A DNA stretch of 64,000 nt from positions 25,606,848 through 25,670,847 of the forward strand of contig CM073527.1 in NCBI GenBank assembly GCA_037074615.1, read 5' to 3'. The notes under the pieces are model-generated. The model was not told the origin of the DNA and did no database searches. It was given only the letters and a program-made list of their open reading frames with translations. The DNA comes from Leucaena leucocephala. Taxonomy: Eukaryota > Streptophyta > Magnoliopsida > Fabales > Fabaceae. The translations under genes were made by a program, and so were the position numbers. This document shows positions 23,268-36,866 of this stretch, piece after piece (the stretch's first letter is position 1; every line of letters starts with the position of its first letter).

Positions 23268-26200
23268 TCAGTGCATTAGAAGCTGAAAGTCATCATCGTT
23301 GTTTACTACCTTATAATCATATCCAAGTCTGTCAGCACGGTCATGGAATTCTCCCATCTCATCTTTTGGTACCTGTATTCCGACCAATACATTTGCGCCA
23401 GTTTCACCCTGTTGGAGGACAAGTATAAGGATGAAATTATCCGCATTGATTAGAGACGTAAAGCATCTCTTATCCTGGTTTAGATTTAGACAGAACAACT
23501 AGCAAACTTTAACTCCTCACCTGTCCTCGATAATGGAATAAACTAATATTCCATCGTGGACTGAAAGAATCTAAAAATTTCATCAGAGCACCAGGTCTTT
23601 CTGGAAAGACAAATCTACAAAGAACCTCATTCTGAACATCTGATCGACCTCCCATCTGAAATATGTAACCAAAACAAAGTCAACATGGCACCACAACCCA
23701 CATCACATGTTCGAAAGGTTATTCCACACCATTAATTGGAGTGAAGTAGTCATATATTGTTATCTGTAAATTAAAATTATTGACTTGTAGCTAGACCACC
23801 CATCGGAGGCATTATACCATCAAACACTCATCACAACCTTAGTGAAACTACTGCAAGAAGATTATCTATCCGCACAGTGCAGCTCCTAGTCATGTGGTCT
23901 AACAATTTTTCAACGGTATTGTGTCGGAGAAGGTTGAACAGAAACAAGTAGCTTAGGTAGTATGTTTACAGAATTTGATATTTGGTGAACATCTTGAGAA
24001 AATGATAAAATAAGATATAACTACGAAAGACATTTGAGCAATAAAACTTACCAGATATCGCAAGTGATCTTTCACCAAGTCACTCTCCGTGAGATTATAA
24101 GTTTTAAGCTGAGAAGATTCCATCCTCTCCTGCATTGCTCTTAGTTCCAAAACTGTATGAACCCCAACACTACACACGATTTCAAAGGATAATAAGTATT
24201 TATTGAAAAACTGTCAACAGATAATGTCCTTCAAATTAAATATAAATGGTAAGAAAATATCTAGGCTTCCTGGTCACTAAGCTTACCTGTATAGGACAAC
24301 GGCTTTCTTATCAGAACTATATCTGTACTTGAATTCTGTAATATTCATCTGCCCCACCTACCAGGGCCAAAGTTTACTCAGCATTTTCAGACATACCAAT
24401 AGTCAAAACCACAAGAATTTTCAGTTAAAGCAGTATAGACATACCAATTGACAAAACTGCTTGAAACTGCCAGGTTCCTCTGGCAAAATAGTTGCAAGCA
24501 CGGCCTCTTGCTTTCGACCAACATTAGCAAGTTCAGTCACAATCCTTAGCTTGTCAAAATTCATGTTTGCCCCACTGGTTATTGCTACAATATTTTCCCC
24601 CTTGAGACCATAATATTTACAGTATGCCTCTGCTCCAGCAAGGGCAAGAGCACCTGCTGGTTCTAATATGCTTCTTTTCTCCTCAAACATGTCCTGCAAC
24701 AAGTTCTACCATCGTAAGATCTTAATAGTTCAAGTCATGTGCTGTGATTGCCATGGATTCCAAACGTATCATACAAATCAATGAGGGAAATTAGGCCCCA
24801 CAGGAGCAATAAAAAATTACATGTGGACTAATGAGAACATGCTCTGTACTGAGAAAGAGTCAATGCCAATGACAGAGCAGAAACCTTTAAAGTATACCAA
24901 AATAAAAAGCCGAGATCACATAATTGAAGCATTATTTACAGAAAACAATGCCACCTTTGTCCGCCATGTGATTAAAGAAGCTACGAATTGCAAACTTTCA
25001 CAAGCAACAAGAAACTCACCTTTATTGAGGCACAAATTGAATCGCGGCTTACAAGCACTACGCCATCCACCAAATCCTTGCACAAGCGAAAAGTTTCTTC
25101 ACCAACCTCTTTAACAGCTACACCATCTGCAAAACCTCCTACCTGGTCCAAAATCACTCTCTGACCATGATGCAGTGACAATGCCATTGCATTTGCATCA
25201 GAGGGTTCCACTCCAATAATCTTTACCTGTACAACAGATGTCAATAGTTATTCCTCTAACTATAAATCATGCCATACAATGTAGAGAAAACAATCATAAT
25301 ATCTTTCAAACCTGTGGAGACACCCGCTTCACATAAGCAGCAATGCCAGCTATCAGACCACCACCTCCCACAGGCACAAATATGGCATGCACTGGACCCA
25401 GCATCTGGCGAACAATTTCCATCCCAACTGTTCCCTGGCCCATAATGACATCTGGATGATCAAAAGGAGGTATGAATGTTCGACCCTCCTCTTTTGCACG
25501 CTTCTTAGCATATGCTTGTGCCACATCATAAGAGTCCCCGACTAGAACAACTGTAGCATCCAGCTTCTCAACAGATCGCCACTGAAATTAAAGAAGGGTT
25601 GGGGAATCAAATGAAAACATGTAACTTGGTCATTTGGACTTATCCTCACAACATAGCCACACGCAAAATAATAATAATAGAACCCACCTTGATTTCTGGA
25701 GTGGTTACGGGCATAGCAATAACAGCATTGCAATTCAATCTCTTGGCAGCTAATGCCACTCCTTGGGCATGGTTTCCAGCTGATGAGCAGATTACACCTT
25801 TTTCTAGTTGTTCCTTTGGAAGTTTGGCCATCATATTATAGGCCCCTCGGAGCTTAAATGAGAAAACCTAGGGATGGGAATAATTTTAGAACTCAAGAAT
25901 TATGTATACTTTCCATTGAACTATTAATAATAAATTGGAAGTTAGAGGTCAGCATCTACGAAGGAATCTCAAATGAAAACCCGTCCAGCCATCTTCCTCG
26001 CCCACAGGGCCACACAGACACCGCACAGAGAGGGGGGATTCAGAATAGTAACAGGGAAGGTTATTAACATTTTAACACAAGACTAACGCTTCCCTCTTCA
26101 ATGCAGAGAGATAAGAACTTACTGAATCTTATGATAGTATTATCTCCACGAAGTTCAATGGAACTTAAGAAATGGTAACAGATTCTTCATGATCAAGTCA

Positions 26201-26817
26201 TAATTATTTCACACCAAATCAATAACTGACCAGAGAGGTATAGCAGGAGCACATCCGCATATAGTATAGAGATGCAATTAGAAAAATGAAAAGTAAACAA
26301 CACTAAAATCTATCCAGCATCACCGGAGATTGCAACATACGGGCTGCAAATCCTCCCTTTTGAGCCAAACATTGACCCCTAATCTTTCCGAAAGCTTTGG
26401 CGCCAGCTGGAGCGGAGATTCAATAGCCACATCATAGACCTTGGAAGAAAGTATATTCGTCAAGTAACCCATCGCATTGATTATGCCATCATCGTCATCA
26501 CAGTCAGTGCGGTCTGGGACTGCTCCAAGGTAACCAGGTGGGTATTGTAGAGAATCAGGGGATACCCTGGGGCGAGGCGGTACGGAAGTCACGGCCAAAG
26601 GATCTTCTCGAGAGGTAACGGTCGAGGACGAAGAAGGTACGGAGGTTACCTCCACCGCCGATTTGGACAGGGAGGCGGTTATAAAGGGTTTGCCAGACCA
26701 TCCTCTGGTAAATTGATTGCTTCTGGGGTTGCCAAGAAGGGATCTGCCAGCCAAGTTCTGCAAACGGTCATGACGAGGAAGAGGCGACTGGGTGGAGGAG
26801 AATGCCAATGCCTCCAT
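23268..26817 (-). CDS. OMR1: Threonine deaminase (threonine dehydratase), chloroplastic, biosynthetic
   Basis: A PLP enzyme that converts L-threonine to 2-oxobutanoate and ammonia, the committed step of isoleucine synthesis in plastids. The 615-aa protein comes from nine exons with matching phases: 26817-26341, 25867-25688, 25581-25312, 25226-25020, 24693-24445, 24357-24287, 24169-24052, 23655-23521 and 23408-23268. Residues 1 to about 90 are a serine-rich, basic transit peptide. Motifs seen are VWLKREDLQP, FSFKLRGAYN with the PLP lysine at about residue 164, SSAGNHAQGVA, VPVGGGGLIAG (phosphate-binding glycine loop) and TSGANMNFDKLR. The C-terminal third holds two ACT-like regulatory lobes (ATILPEEPGSFKQFC and CRFVFPERPGALMKFL), which in this family bind isoleucine for feedback inhibition. 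Arabidopsis OMR1 is 592 aa. The reading frame is intact throughout. Confidence 0.96.
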
Positions 26818-27759
26818 GGGAATGGAGCGGGAGAGGGAGAGAGAGAGAGATGAGGGAGATGGAAATTAGAGACCAGAAAGCAGCGATTTCGGGTGGCAGC
26901 GAGTAAAGTGAACCAAAATAATATAGGATGAATCGGTCAGCTTCACAGAATCACGGTCCCGGTATTTGAAAAGGCGGGACTTGGAGTTGGAGCCAAGAGG
27001 CGGGCGAGGCGGCGGGCCTTTATATTGTCTAGGGTTTTACATATACCCCGTGTAAAAATTATTACAAAGCAAGGTCCTTTTTTTTGCAACTATATAAGCA
27101 AGGTCTTTTACCAGTATGTGCGCCTAAATTCTCAACTGTAATTTTTCTACCTATATTATATTATTTTCTTTACCAAAATTAATTTGGACTGAACTGCACT
27201 TGGAGGTGCATTCAGTTCAACGTGTTACTACCCCGGTAAATGATTTAAACTGGCTAGTATACGTGGACAGAGATAAAAGTACCACCTTTTGATTGTCCGG
27301 GGTGGGCCCTACTTGTTCAGATGAGCTTGTTCATTTCCGCTCCCACACAAGGCTCATCTTGATTCTTGATACTCCCAAGTCCCTGCAGCCGTCAAGAATC
27401 GTGCCTATGTCGGTTTTTAAAATGTGTTAAAATGATTTTTAAAAGATACAAGTATTCAGAAATGCCACCATTTTTCTGATCCTGGCCCAGAACAAAAATC
27501 CCACTGTTTAACAATAGTATTTTATATCACTGCATGGCACCCAGTTTTTTCTTTTAATTTAATTTGGATGATTGGTCCCAAGGTCGTACGCCGTTTCGCT
27601 TTCACCACGTAGAAAAAGGACAATGGCCGGCTGAGTGGGGTTTGGACTTTTCCCGCAAGGTGGGGCCCAAATAGAGGTCATTATGGATACCGGGAATTGA
27701 GAGGCGGGGGTAACCAAAAATGGAAGATAAGAGAATTAAGAAATTCTGTTGTCGAAACC
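26818..27759. other. Threonine deaminase 5' side and spacer
   Basis: Bases 26818-27020 are GA-rich then GC-richer, as expected for a 5' UTR and promoter on the minus strand. The rest is featureless up to the LINE remnant. Confidence 0.45.
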
Positions 27760-29026
27760 TTACTGCATAGGAGAACAATAGCAGAGTTATGGAATATGGA
27801 CGGGGTTGTTAATGGCACTTGAGATTTTACCAGATTAGTAACTCTAATATCAAGACACATTTTTCATAAGCTACTAACTGTGTTATCACCATTATAAGAG
27901 ACATGACCTAATATACTTGTTTAGAATGTAACTATTGATGGTTCTTTTCCAGTAAAAAGTGTCTATTATATGCTCGAGAAACCATCGGACAATTATTATG
28001 ATTTAACATTTAAAAAGATTTAGAGATGGAAAGGAGTAGAGCATATTAGGGTTTTTATATGGATTATATTTAATAATTGACAACCTATAAATGCTTGGAG
28101 GAATAGTTACTTAACCTCATTAGTTTTGTGTCAATACTACAATTAAGGTATAGAAGTTACTTTACATATCTTAAGAGATTATGAGTATGTACGACGGCTA
28201 TGGTGTCATTATATTCAGCATATTTATTTTACACAATTTTTTTTCTGTGGATTTGAGAAACTGGTTTGCTATGAATCTAAAAAGAGATATGGGTTTAAAT
28301 GGATTTGGTGATTGGAAACACAGATGGAGTGTCTGAATTTGGCATTTATGGAAATAGAGGAATAAAGCTATATTTGATCCAGATTTTATTAAACCTCAAC
28401 AGCCATTATTAATATTGAAATAGGTATGGCGCAATTTTGTGTGTCAACAAGAGCATATTGTACAGAGTGAGCCATTTTCCTCTGGAATTAAGTGGGAACC
28501 CCCACTGAGGGGGTGTTTTAAGATAAATGCGATGGATTACTATCAAAATCTCAATCTAAGGCTGGATGTGGGGGTGTTATTCGGGATTCTAATGGGAATT
28601 AGATTGCTGGTTTCACATATGCTATTGGGCCTTGTAGTATTTTTGAAGCATAGCAATGGGTAATTTTTAAAGGTCTATTAATAGCATGGGACATGGGAAT
28701 TAAAAATCTCATACTTGAATCGGATGCAAAGAATGTTGTCGTATCTATACAACAGAGGGATAGTCACCAAATGTGTAGTCTTCTGATGGTGCAGATCTAC
28801 TCATTGCTAAGTCTATCATAGGATGTTCAAGTAGCATACATTTTACGAAACCATAATCATATTGCTGACATATTGGCTAAAGAAGGTTTATCCAATTCTT
28901 CTTTATTGGGAATTTATCCACCTTATTTGGAGGAATTAGTTGCTAGTGAGAGATTGGGAATTATTTTCCCTAACTGAGTTTCCTTGTAATTTGGGTGTAT
29001 CCCTCGTTTGTAACAAAAAAAAAAAA
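27760..29026 (+). mobile_element. 5'-truncated LINE (L1-type non-LTR retrotransposon), decayed
   Basis: The 3' part of a non-LTR element. About 27930-28230 encodes a broken zf-RVT region (PVKSVYYMLEKPS, EHIRVFIW, TLHILRD) interrupted by three in-frame stops. About 28250-28400 carries the usual linker (RNWFAMNLKR, IWHLWKWRNKAIFDPD). About 28480-28970 is an RNase H-like domain of the plant RVT_3 type (IKWEPPLRGCFKIN, NLILESDAKNVV, VAYILRNHNHIADILAKEG) split over frames. A 3' A-run at about 29015-29026 following TTTGTAAC fits the poly(A) tail. The 5' boundary is a guess and no target-site duplication was found. Confidence 0.78.
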
Positions 29027-31160
29027 GAACATGCTCTTGGGCCCGTATATCACAAATGAAGTGAAATATGCTACTGCCAAACATGGTCTAATGAACAATC
29101 TTACAAAGTACGTATTGCAAGATCTTTTTGGCGAGTAAAAGGGGTCAGTGATTGAAAAATTCAGAGAACAACCGACAAAACCACAAGCTACGAGCTGACC
29201 ACTCCCCTTGACATGAAGGGATTTGTCTTGTATGCTGTATTCTTCTATAGTATGGATAATTTTTTTAAAATTAAATATTAAAAAAATTATTTTATTGTCT
29301 AACATTTTCAGTCAATGTAAATAAGAGATTAGTATCTCAAATATAATTATCTCTAATAAAAATATATCTATAACTGGCAAACAAAAAATGTTAAAAGCAA
29401 TATTACTCAAAAATGTTAAAATCAAGTAAAATCGCTTCTAACAACAAGAGATATTAATCATCAACGTTTTAGATTAGTTTTTAGTGGTTATAGAAATTTG
29501 ACTTCTTTTTAAACACTTTTGTAGTAGTATTAATCCAAGAGAAATGTGTAAATATCCGTAGCTCATATGAAAACTTTCTGACAAAACGGGACCTTGACTT
29601 AAATACATAATAATCTAAAACAGAATTTTGGTTTAATTCAATAATCTCCATGCTCCAATTGCCTGATTCAGGTGTATGGGTGGAAGGGGGGAAAGTAAGA
29701 AGTTTGATGGTAGTAAGATCGTTAATTCTCGCCTCTTTACTAATCAGGAATTCCAAAGATTGCAAATCAATAAAATACAAAAGGACAATTTAGTCAAATA
29801 AAATACATATATTTTATAGCTTTTGTCCCCTGGTTTATATTTCATACTGTGGGTGCCCATAGAGTTCTCTATTTAACCATTAGGAAAATACCAGGTTTTG
29901 ACCCGAAAACGTAAGAGAAGTACTCTTATTATTAACGAAACAAACGAATAGATAAATGATAAAACACGACAATCCCAATTGACACTGGGAAAAGCTAGAT
30001 ACTTTCCAGAAAGGTCTTGAATTTGAGTTTCACCGAGGATCCCCAAGAGAGCTCATTTTTCACTTGAAACTTATCAAATAATTAATTTTATTATATTAAG
30101 TTTAAATACTGAATTAATTACACAAAATATTTTGTTATTAATGAAATTTGCCGTCCCTAGTCAGACGGTTAATGATCATGGATCCTTCTCTATCGAACCG
30201 GGAATCTTGTTTTAAATAATTCACTCTTATTCAATTTACTCCATGAATAGATCAGTTTGATGTCATTTAACATGTCTACATTCTTTTTTTCATTTAGTAG
30301 GTCCCTCATTTAATAACTGATTCTTAATTTCTGAAAATAAATCTTGGGGAAAAAAAAAGAAGCCTTATATTTCTAAACATGCTACTTAAAAACGTATCCT
30401 GTAATTTTAGACAGAAGCAGTACATTCTTAAAGTCATGCATGCTGCTCGAATTAAGCAATTAGATATGTGGGTATTTTTTTTAAAATAATTCATAAATAT
30501 AATGTTTTGCTAGATCTTGTAAACTGTCTCATGTTAATGACTAAAATAAAATTTACAGAGAATATCTTATAGACTATTCATAAATATTATTATAATATTT
30601 TAAAAATATTTATTTAAAACTATAGATATTTGTATCTATATACTAAATTTTTTAAATAAATAGTTTATATATATTCCATATCTATATCTTGATATGTATC
30701 CACTGTATGATAGTCTATCATATTCGATTTAACTATAATTTGATATTGTTTCATTTTTTAAGGCGTATTTTTCTTTAAAAAAAAATGAATTAACACGAGG
30801 AATATTAGCTACTACAAAAACGTAAGATCAGGATTCCCATGAAGAAAAGAAACTTGAGTGGGTCAAGTCAAATTGCGAAAAAAAGCAAAGGGGTTCTGAA
30901 AGGAATTAGATTCCAATGACCTTCCCCGAGTAATGATGTTGGCGTGGAAGTCCTCTGTCTCTGTCTCTTGAAGCAGTTAAAAAGATGCATCTCTTCACTC
31001 TTCTTCCCAACCAAGCAACTCCATTGATCATTATTCTTTAACTATCCATCGTCACCTCGTGATCAATCTTCTTGATTTCTGAACCTTTTGTAATCTCCTC
31101 TTGTCTTCACCATCACACCAAATAAACTGCAACATCACAAACATCTCCATCTTCCTCTGT
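29027..31160. other. AT-rich intergenic region before the CHUP1-like gene
   Basis: No domain-bearing frame. Bases 30460-30780 are very A/T-rich. The last 150 bases are probably the 5' UTR of the CHUP1-like gene. Confidence 0.45.
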
Positions 31161-32476
31161 ATGGACAACACTGCCTCCAAAACAGAGCTCATAACTCCAT
31201 TAGTCCTCAAAGCTGGTGTTCCTTTGGTCGCTTTATCTTTGGCCGGTCTCGTCTATGCCTGGATCATTGCCAAGAAAACCCTATCCACAGCCTCTTTAAG
31301 CAGACCTGAGGTCGATTCCCCTGAAACGAATGATTCTCAGAAAGGAGTCAAACCTGATGAGAACTCAGAAGGCCGTCCTTCCAAGGAGGATGAAGAGCAT
31401 AACTCGGTAGAACAAGAGATTGGCGGGCTAAGAAGTCAAATTGAAGGTTTGCAAAGGAGAGAATCGGATTTGCGTCTGCAGTTTGATCGGTATTGTGATA
31501 TGAAAGAGCGGGAATCTGTTCTGATGCAGATCACGAATCTGTTGTCGATAGAGACTGCTCGCGTTGAATTATTAGAGAAGGAGATTTCGTTCATGGAGGC
31601 CGAGAACAGCAAGTTGGAGGGCTTTCTGATGCAATATATGAGAATTATTGAGCAGCTTGACGGTTGGAAATCACAAAATAGGTTGCTTCGTGTGAGGCTC
31701 AAGAAGATAGAGAGAAAATCAAAGGCACAGTCTCGCCTGACGAACAAGCAAAGTTTGAAGATCAAGGCCCAAGAAGCAGAGATTTTGGACAACCGCGACG
31801 CCTTACATACGAGGATGAATATTATCGATCAAATAAAGAACGAAATCAGAGAGCTACACTGCGTTTTGGGAAAATTGCAGGATGAGAAGAATGAACTTCT
31901 GAAGAAGCTTGGCGAGGCGGAAAAATCGTACGCGTCTAAGGTAAGCAACATATATATTAGAATGAAAAACAGCGGGATTTCGTTTTCATGAGCATTATTG
32001 AACATGAGGTTTCCCATTTGAAGGTTGAAGCATTGGATGCAAGCAAGGAAGAATATAAGCAGCTTCAGAAGGAAATGGAGGAACTGAAGAAGGAGAGAGA
32101 AGACGAAGTGAGAGAAGTGGTTCACCTGCGTTGGATCAACGCTTGCCTGAGGCGTGAACTGGTGAAAGAGAAACAGAAGAATGAGGAGAGAGAGCGTATG
32201 AGAGAGAAGTGGGAAGGAAGCGATGGAGTTACACCATATGAAACAGAGCATGAATTAGATGATTCGTTCACAGAGCAGGATCATCACACAATGGCTTGCT
32301 TTGGGGATGTGCAGAGCGATGGTGTTTGTTCGAAGAAGAACAAGTTGATGAGAACGCTAAAGAGATGGGTGGAAGGCAGTGATAAGGCAAGAGTGAGCCC
32401 AATGGCAGGGGAGAAAAACGGCCATGAAAACCATACTGCTTCACAGGGAGCAGACAAAACTCCAGTTTCTGCATGA
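31161..32476 (+). CDS. CHUP1-like membrane-anchored coiled-coil protein
   Basis: About 415 aa from two exons: 31161-31940 and 32009-32473, then TGA. The start is ATG 31161; the open frame to its left has no ATG. The acceptor at 32009 (giving VSHLKVEALD) could instead be 32024. Residues about 11-35 form a hydrophobic segment (LVLKAGVPLVALSLAGLVYA), like the N-terminal envelope anchor of CHUP1. Most of the remainder is heptad-rich coiled coil. The motif VVHLRWINACLRREL near the C-terminus matches the CHUP1-family signature (LRWVNACLRYEL). Unlike true CHUP1 (about 1000 aa) there is no proline-rich or actin-binding block, so the chloroplast-positioning role should not be assumed. It is best compared with the short plant CHUP1-like proteins such as Arabidopsis At2g36650 (from memory). 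Confidence 0.82.
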
Positions 32477-33566
32477 ACAAGTTCATAGTCTAGTGCCTGA
32501 GACACCTTACAATCTTACATACTAATATGTTACATTCTGCAGTAAACCGCAGAGAAGTTTCTTCATAACAAGACTCATGAATAACGCAGACTGAGAGCCT
32601 CTGGAACTGGAAAATTGCCCGTCACTCGTGTCTAATGACGGACAAATATCTCATACAATAAACTTCCAGAGACACAAGACATGTCTGCAAAATAGTTTCT
32701 TAATAGAGCAGAAGTCCTGTTAGGGAAAAAAAGAAAAAAAGATTCTTCTCTGTTTGATACTTCTTTCTCTATGACATGACACCATGAGGTACCCAACGAA
32801 AATTTATTAGGAAAAAAATCACATAATTTGTTAATATGTCAAAGCAATAAAACTTTTATTGATTTTTAAGAAGTTAAGGAATCAAAAATAAAACCAAACA
32901 AAATTAAACATTAAAAAATTATAATTTAAGAAGTGAAAATTATAATTTAATTTAAATAATACTAAAATAAAACATAAAACTTCATCTATATTTATTTGAT
33001 CAAACGTATTATTTATTGAGTTTTAAAATATCAATTTTTATCTCATCTAATAAGTATATTTTTTAAATTTAAATTTATATTCTTTTTTTATAAAAATAAG
33101 ACAACTCACGACATAATTTTTACTTCAATTAAAAATTATGGATAAAAATTAATTTAAGAATGACAATTAACAACATAAATTAATTCTTCAAAAAATTCCG
33201 ATCGAGGGACCCACCTGAGTTCATATATACGACAAAAAATTCCGATTTACGTAGAGGTGCTATGTCAATTCTCCAAAGGCACCCACCTGGTCAACCTAGA
33301 ATAATTATGTTAAGGAACCGTTAATTTCTTTTTTGCTTATTTTCATTCTTTTTAGAGGAGTCTGGGTTTATAAACATGTTTTTAGTGACACATCAATAAT
33401 AGAATCTTCCGAGTGTGACACCAAATTTTGTGATCTCTAAATGCTTCAAAATTGTGGATAGAAGGAGTGGAACAACGTTATCCTCTATTCCTTCTCTGTT
33501 CGCTCCCGAACCCAAGAAATAAAAAAAAAAAATTAGATTCTGATCTCTTAACTGTCAACTAAACCC
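32477..33566. other. Spacer, CHUP1-like gene to FKBP18
   Basis: The CHUP1-like 3' UTR, then an A/T-rich segment (32780-33200). No coding signal. Confidence 0.45.
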
Positions 33567-36500
33567 ATGGAACTCTCTCTATTCCGTCATCAGTGCAGCC
33601 ATTACACTATCCTCCATTCCCCTCTAAGCTCCATTCACTCTTCAAGTAAATTCTCTCTTCTTCTTTCAAGCTGTATTCAACTTCTACCTGAGTCTAACGC
33701 GCGATTGGTTATGCCTATATCTCCACAGGGACGAGACACAGGAACCTTCACAGCAGAAGCTCATTGAGGCCACCCTGCCGCTGTTCATATTCTTCCTCTG
33801 ATCAATCTGCTCCTGAACCATCCACTCCATCTTTGCAGATTGAGGGAAGAAGGGCGTTACTTACTGCTCTTCTGACGACTGGTTAGATCACAATCACCCA
33901 AGATTCTCTTTCGGTTTTTCCTATTACCTTATCTTTATATACATGTAACGGGCTCTTCATTGCTTTATTTATACCAATTAACGAACCCACTAGCATGGCT
34001 CAAGTGTGATATTTCTTATGTCAGCTGCTAGAGTTTATACGTGTGATGTGGCTGGAGCAGTTAGCACAAGTAGAAGAGCGGTATGATTCCCATCGTTCCC
34101 TCTTATCGCCTGAGTTGTTCCGAATGATTGTTTCATTTTCTAGTTGACATTGTGCATTTTTGGTTTTCTGCAGCTTCGTGCATCGAAAATTCCGGAAAGT
34201 GAATTCAAAACCCTGCCTAATGGTCTTAAGTCAGTACATAACTATTACCTCCCCAATAATCTTGATCTTCCTGGCTCCTGCATTAGCTTCTTACGTCTCA
34301 TGATATGAAAAACTGTTGGGGCAATTTAACCCCTCGCAATAGATATGGCTACTAAGTTTCCTAGATTATCAGAACCTGTCAATTTTATTTGCTTGATGAT
34401 AGTACTTTATAATAGTCTTAAGCTTTCCCCTAAAAACTATTCATAACCATTTTGATGCTAGTGTCTGATGAAACTGTGATGTCATTACCAGGTATTATGA
34501 TTTGAAGGTTGGGGGTGGAGCTCAGGCTGTGAAGGGATCCCGTGTTGCTGTACGGTTGTGACGTTGTTAACTGTGATTCACACATTTATGCTTTTGCTTG
34601 TTATATGCAAAGTTGACTTATGATTGAAAAGAGCCCCGAGATTTCTATATAAAACAGACTAAACCTTTCATGCTTTGCTGCCATGGGGAGGTGGCAAGGG
34701 AGGAAGTATATAGCATTAATCATAGCTTGCTGTATATAAATAACACGACAGTATTGGGGTTCCACCATTCACTCTTCAAGTCTTTAATAATATGTGTTGA
34801 ATCATTATCAGGACTTGATCTTTAGTGCTGATTTGAAGTGTAAAAATATTGTGAAGGGCAAACGTTGGCATAATTCAGACCTTGTATATGGTCTCACCAA
34901 ATTGTTAATTGATGCATATCACGCTACTTTCAGATGTGCAGTTTCAACCTGAAGTTTTGTGGAACAAAAGGCTTAAATATGCATACGAAAGAAATTGATA
35001 TATGATCGATTGGTTTTCAGTATGGATGAATTTACTAGTGAAAACGAGGGACCTGTGGACCTAATTCACATAATAATATGCCCTTTTACTTGTCCAGTGT
35101 TTGACACATGAGTCTACATGTATGAATATCGTCAATTTCTTCATGGCGTCAGTCCTTTTTGTAATGCAGAATGGAAATGTTGGTATTTATGATTAATTTA
35201 GTAATTTATATTGAATATGTGATTTGGAACTACGGCTGTTCGGATCACTTACAACAGGCATGGTCTGTCATCGGAATTTCAATCTTCATAATGAATTAGA
35301 TTAATATGAACAGGTTGTTTTTCAGTATTATCCATTGGTTCTGGTTTTGGTTCTAGCTCTACATCATTTTGGCTTCTCTTTATTTGCTGATTATCTGTTA
35401 CCCAGATATATTCAAATTATCATTTTGTAGGTTCACTATGTTGCTAAGTGGAAGAGCATTACCTTTATGACTAGCAGACAAGGAATGGGTGTCGGAGGAG
35501 GAACGGTATGATCAAGATACACTCCAGAAATTTTGCACCTCTTTATAAATGATCTACATCGAGTTCAATCAGTCTAGCGACATGTTTTTTCTGTCACTGC
35601 AGCAAGAGTACTTTCTGGATAGTCATGATGTACATATATATTATATTCTTCGCTTGGAAATTTTATGTATTGATTGATGAGATTCTTAAATTATTGCAGC
35701 CATATGGATTTGATGTAGGCCAATCTGAGAATGGAACTGTCCTTAAAGGGTTAGATTTAGGGGTGCAAGGCATGCGAGTAGGAGGACAGGTAATGACAGA
35801 TCACAAGACCGGAGTTCTTTTCTATATGGGACAAATATGTTATTAAAAGCCACACGATTTATAAAATTCTCTGTATCAAGCCTCTTAGGCATTGCCAGGA
35901 AGTTTCCTTGGAGCACTGACTAGTAGTAGCTTGTAATGACTAGCGGGCATCTGTGTAGAGTTTTTCCCAAAGTTTTGAGTTATACATATTTTGGAACATT
36001 TCCTTTGGCTTCATAGGTTCGATTGCTTTTCGTGTATATAAACAACAGATTTTTATTTCTCTCTAAATTTCTAGCCCCTAGATCATTATATACAAGTTTT
36101 GGAAGAAGTAGATGGAAAATTCAGACTCTCACTTGTATTTGATCTTCAACCGAGAGCAGTTAATTAGTCGAGTTTTTCTGCAGAGGTTGTTAATTGTTCC
36201 TCCTGAACTGGCCTATGGAAGCAAAGGAGTCCAGGAGATCCCTCCAAATGCAACAATAGAGGTAACTTGCTCGATCTTTTGCTATGGTTTATATCCGAAG
36301 GACGATACTACAATTATTATTGCTGAAGATCAGAGTGTCCATAGTAATTAGAAATATCTACTCATACAGCTGTCCAACTCCTTCACTGTCCATAGGAACT
36401 CACTACTTTCAATAAATTCCCATATTTTACACTCTGGAGAATGTGTCCCTAAGGAAGCTAGTTTTAGTTGGAAGGTTCTGTTCGCCTGTTCCATGATCCA

Positions 36501-36866
36501 AACTCCAAATATACTCAGGCTTAATTTAAAGGGTGTAAAATCCCTGCTACTAGCGTAGTTAAAAACCATTTTCTTATTTTAGTTTTAGATTTGTTCATGT
36601 TGTACCTCAGGAGTTTCTACACATTAGTCCGTAAGGTTCTTAGTCTAGTGCTGCATTACTTTTACATGTTCTTATCTTACTTTAATATTCATTTTTCCAA
36701 ACTGCAGTTAGATGTTGAGCTGCTTTCCATCAAACAAAGCCCATTTGGGTAAGTAACAGTGCTCGGATAGAAATCTATTTTTTACTATTATAATAACTTA
36801 TGTAGTTGATACTATTGGTTATGTATTGAATTGTGCAGGACTCCGGTAAAGATAGTTGAAGGCTAA
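33567..36866 (+). CDS. FKBP18: Peptidyl-prolyl cis-trans isomerase FKBP18, chloroplastic
   Basis: An FK506-binding-protein-type prolyl isomerase, 237 aa, from ten short exons whose phases all agree: 33567-33645, 33729-33881, 34025-34080, 34174-34229, 34492-34549, 35431-35505, 35700-35789, 36184-36261, 36708-36748 and 36839-36866. The N-terminus is a serine-rich transit peptide followed by GRRALLTALLTTAA, a twin-arginine-like thylakoid lumen signal. Family markers are VYTCDVAGAVSTSRRAL, LPNGLKYYDLKVGGGA, GSRVAVHYVAKW, TSRQGMGVGGG, VLKGLDLGVQGMRVGGQ, RLLIVPPELAYGSKG and IPPNATIELDVELLSI. The C-terminus (KQSPFGTPVKIVEG) matches Arabidopsis FKBP18 as remembered. The 83-nt intron 33646-33728 matters: reading through it changes frame and gives a false stop at 33765. 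Confidence 0.92.

Noticed and set aside
28439..28663. 74-codon frame that could be called a gene
   Set aside because: It is the RNase H-like part of the LINE remnant, in a broken frame.
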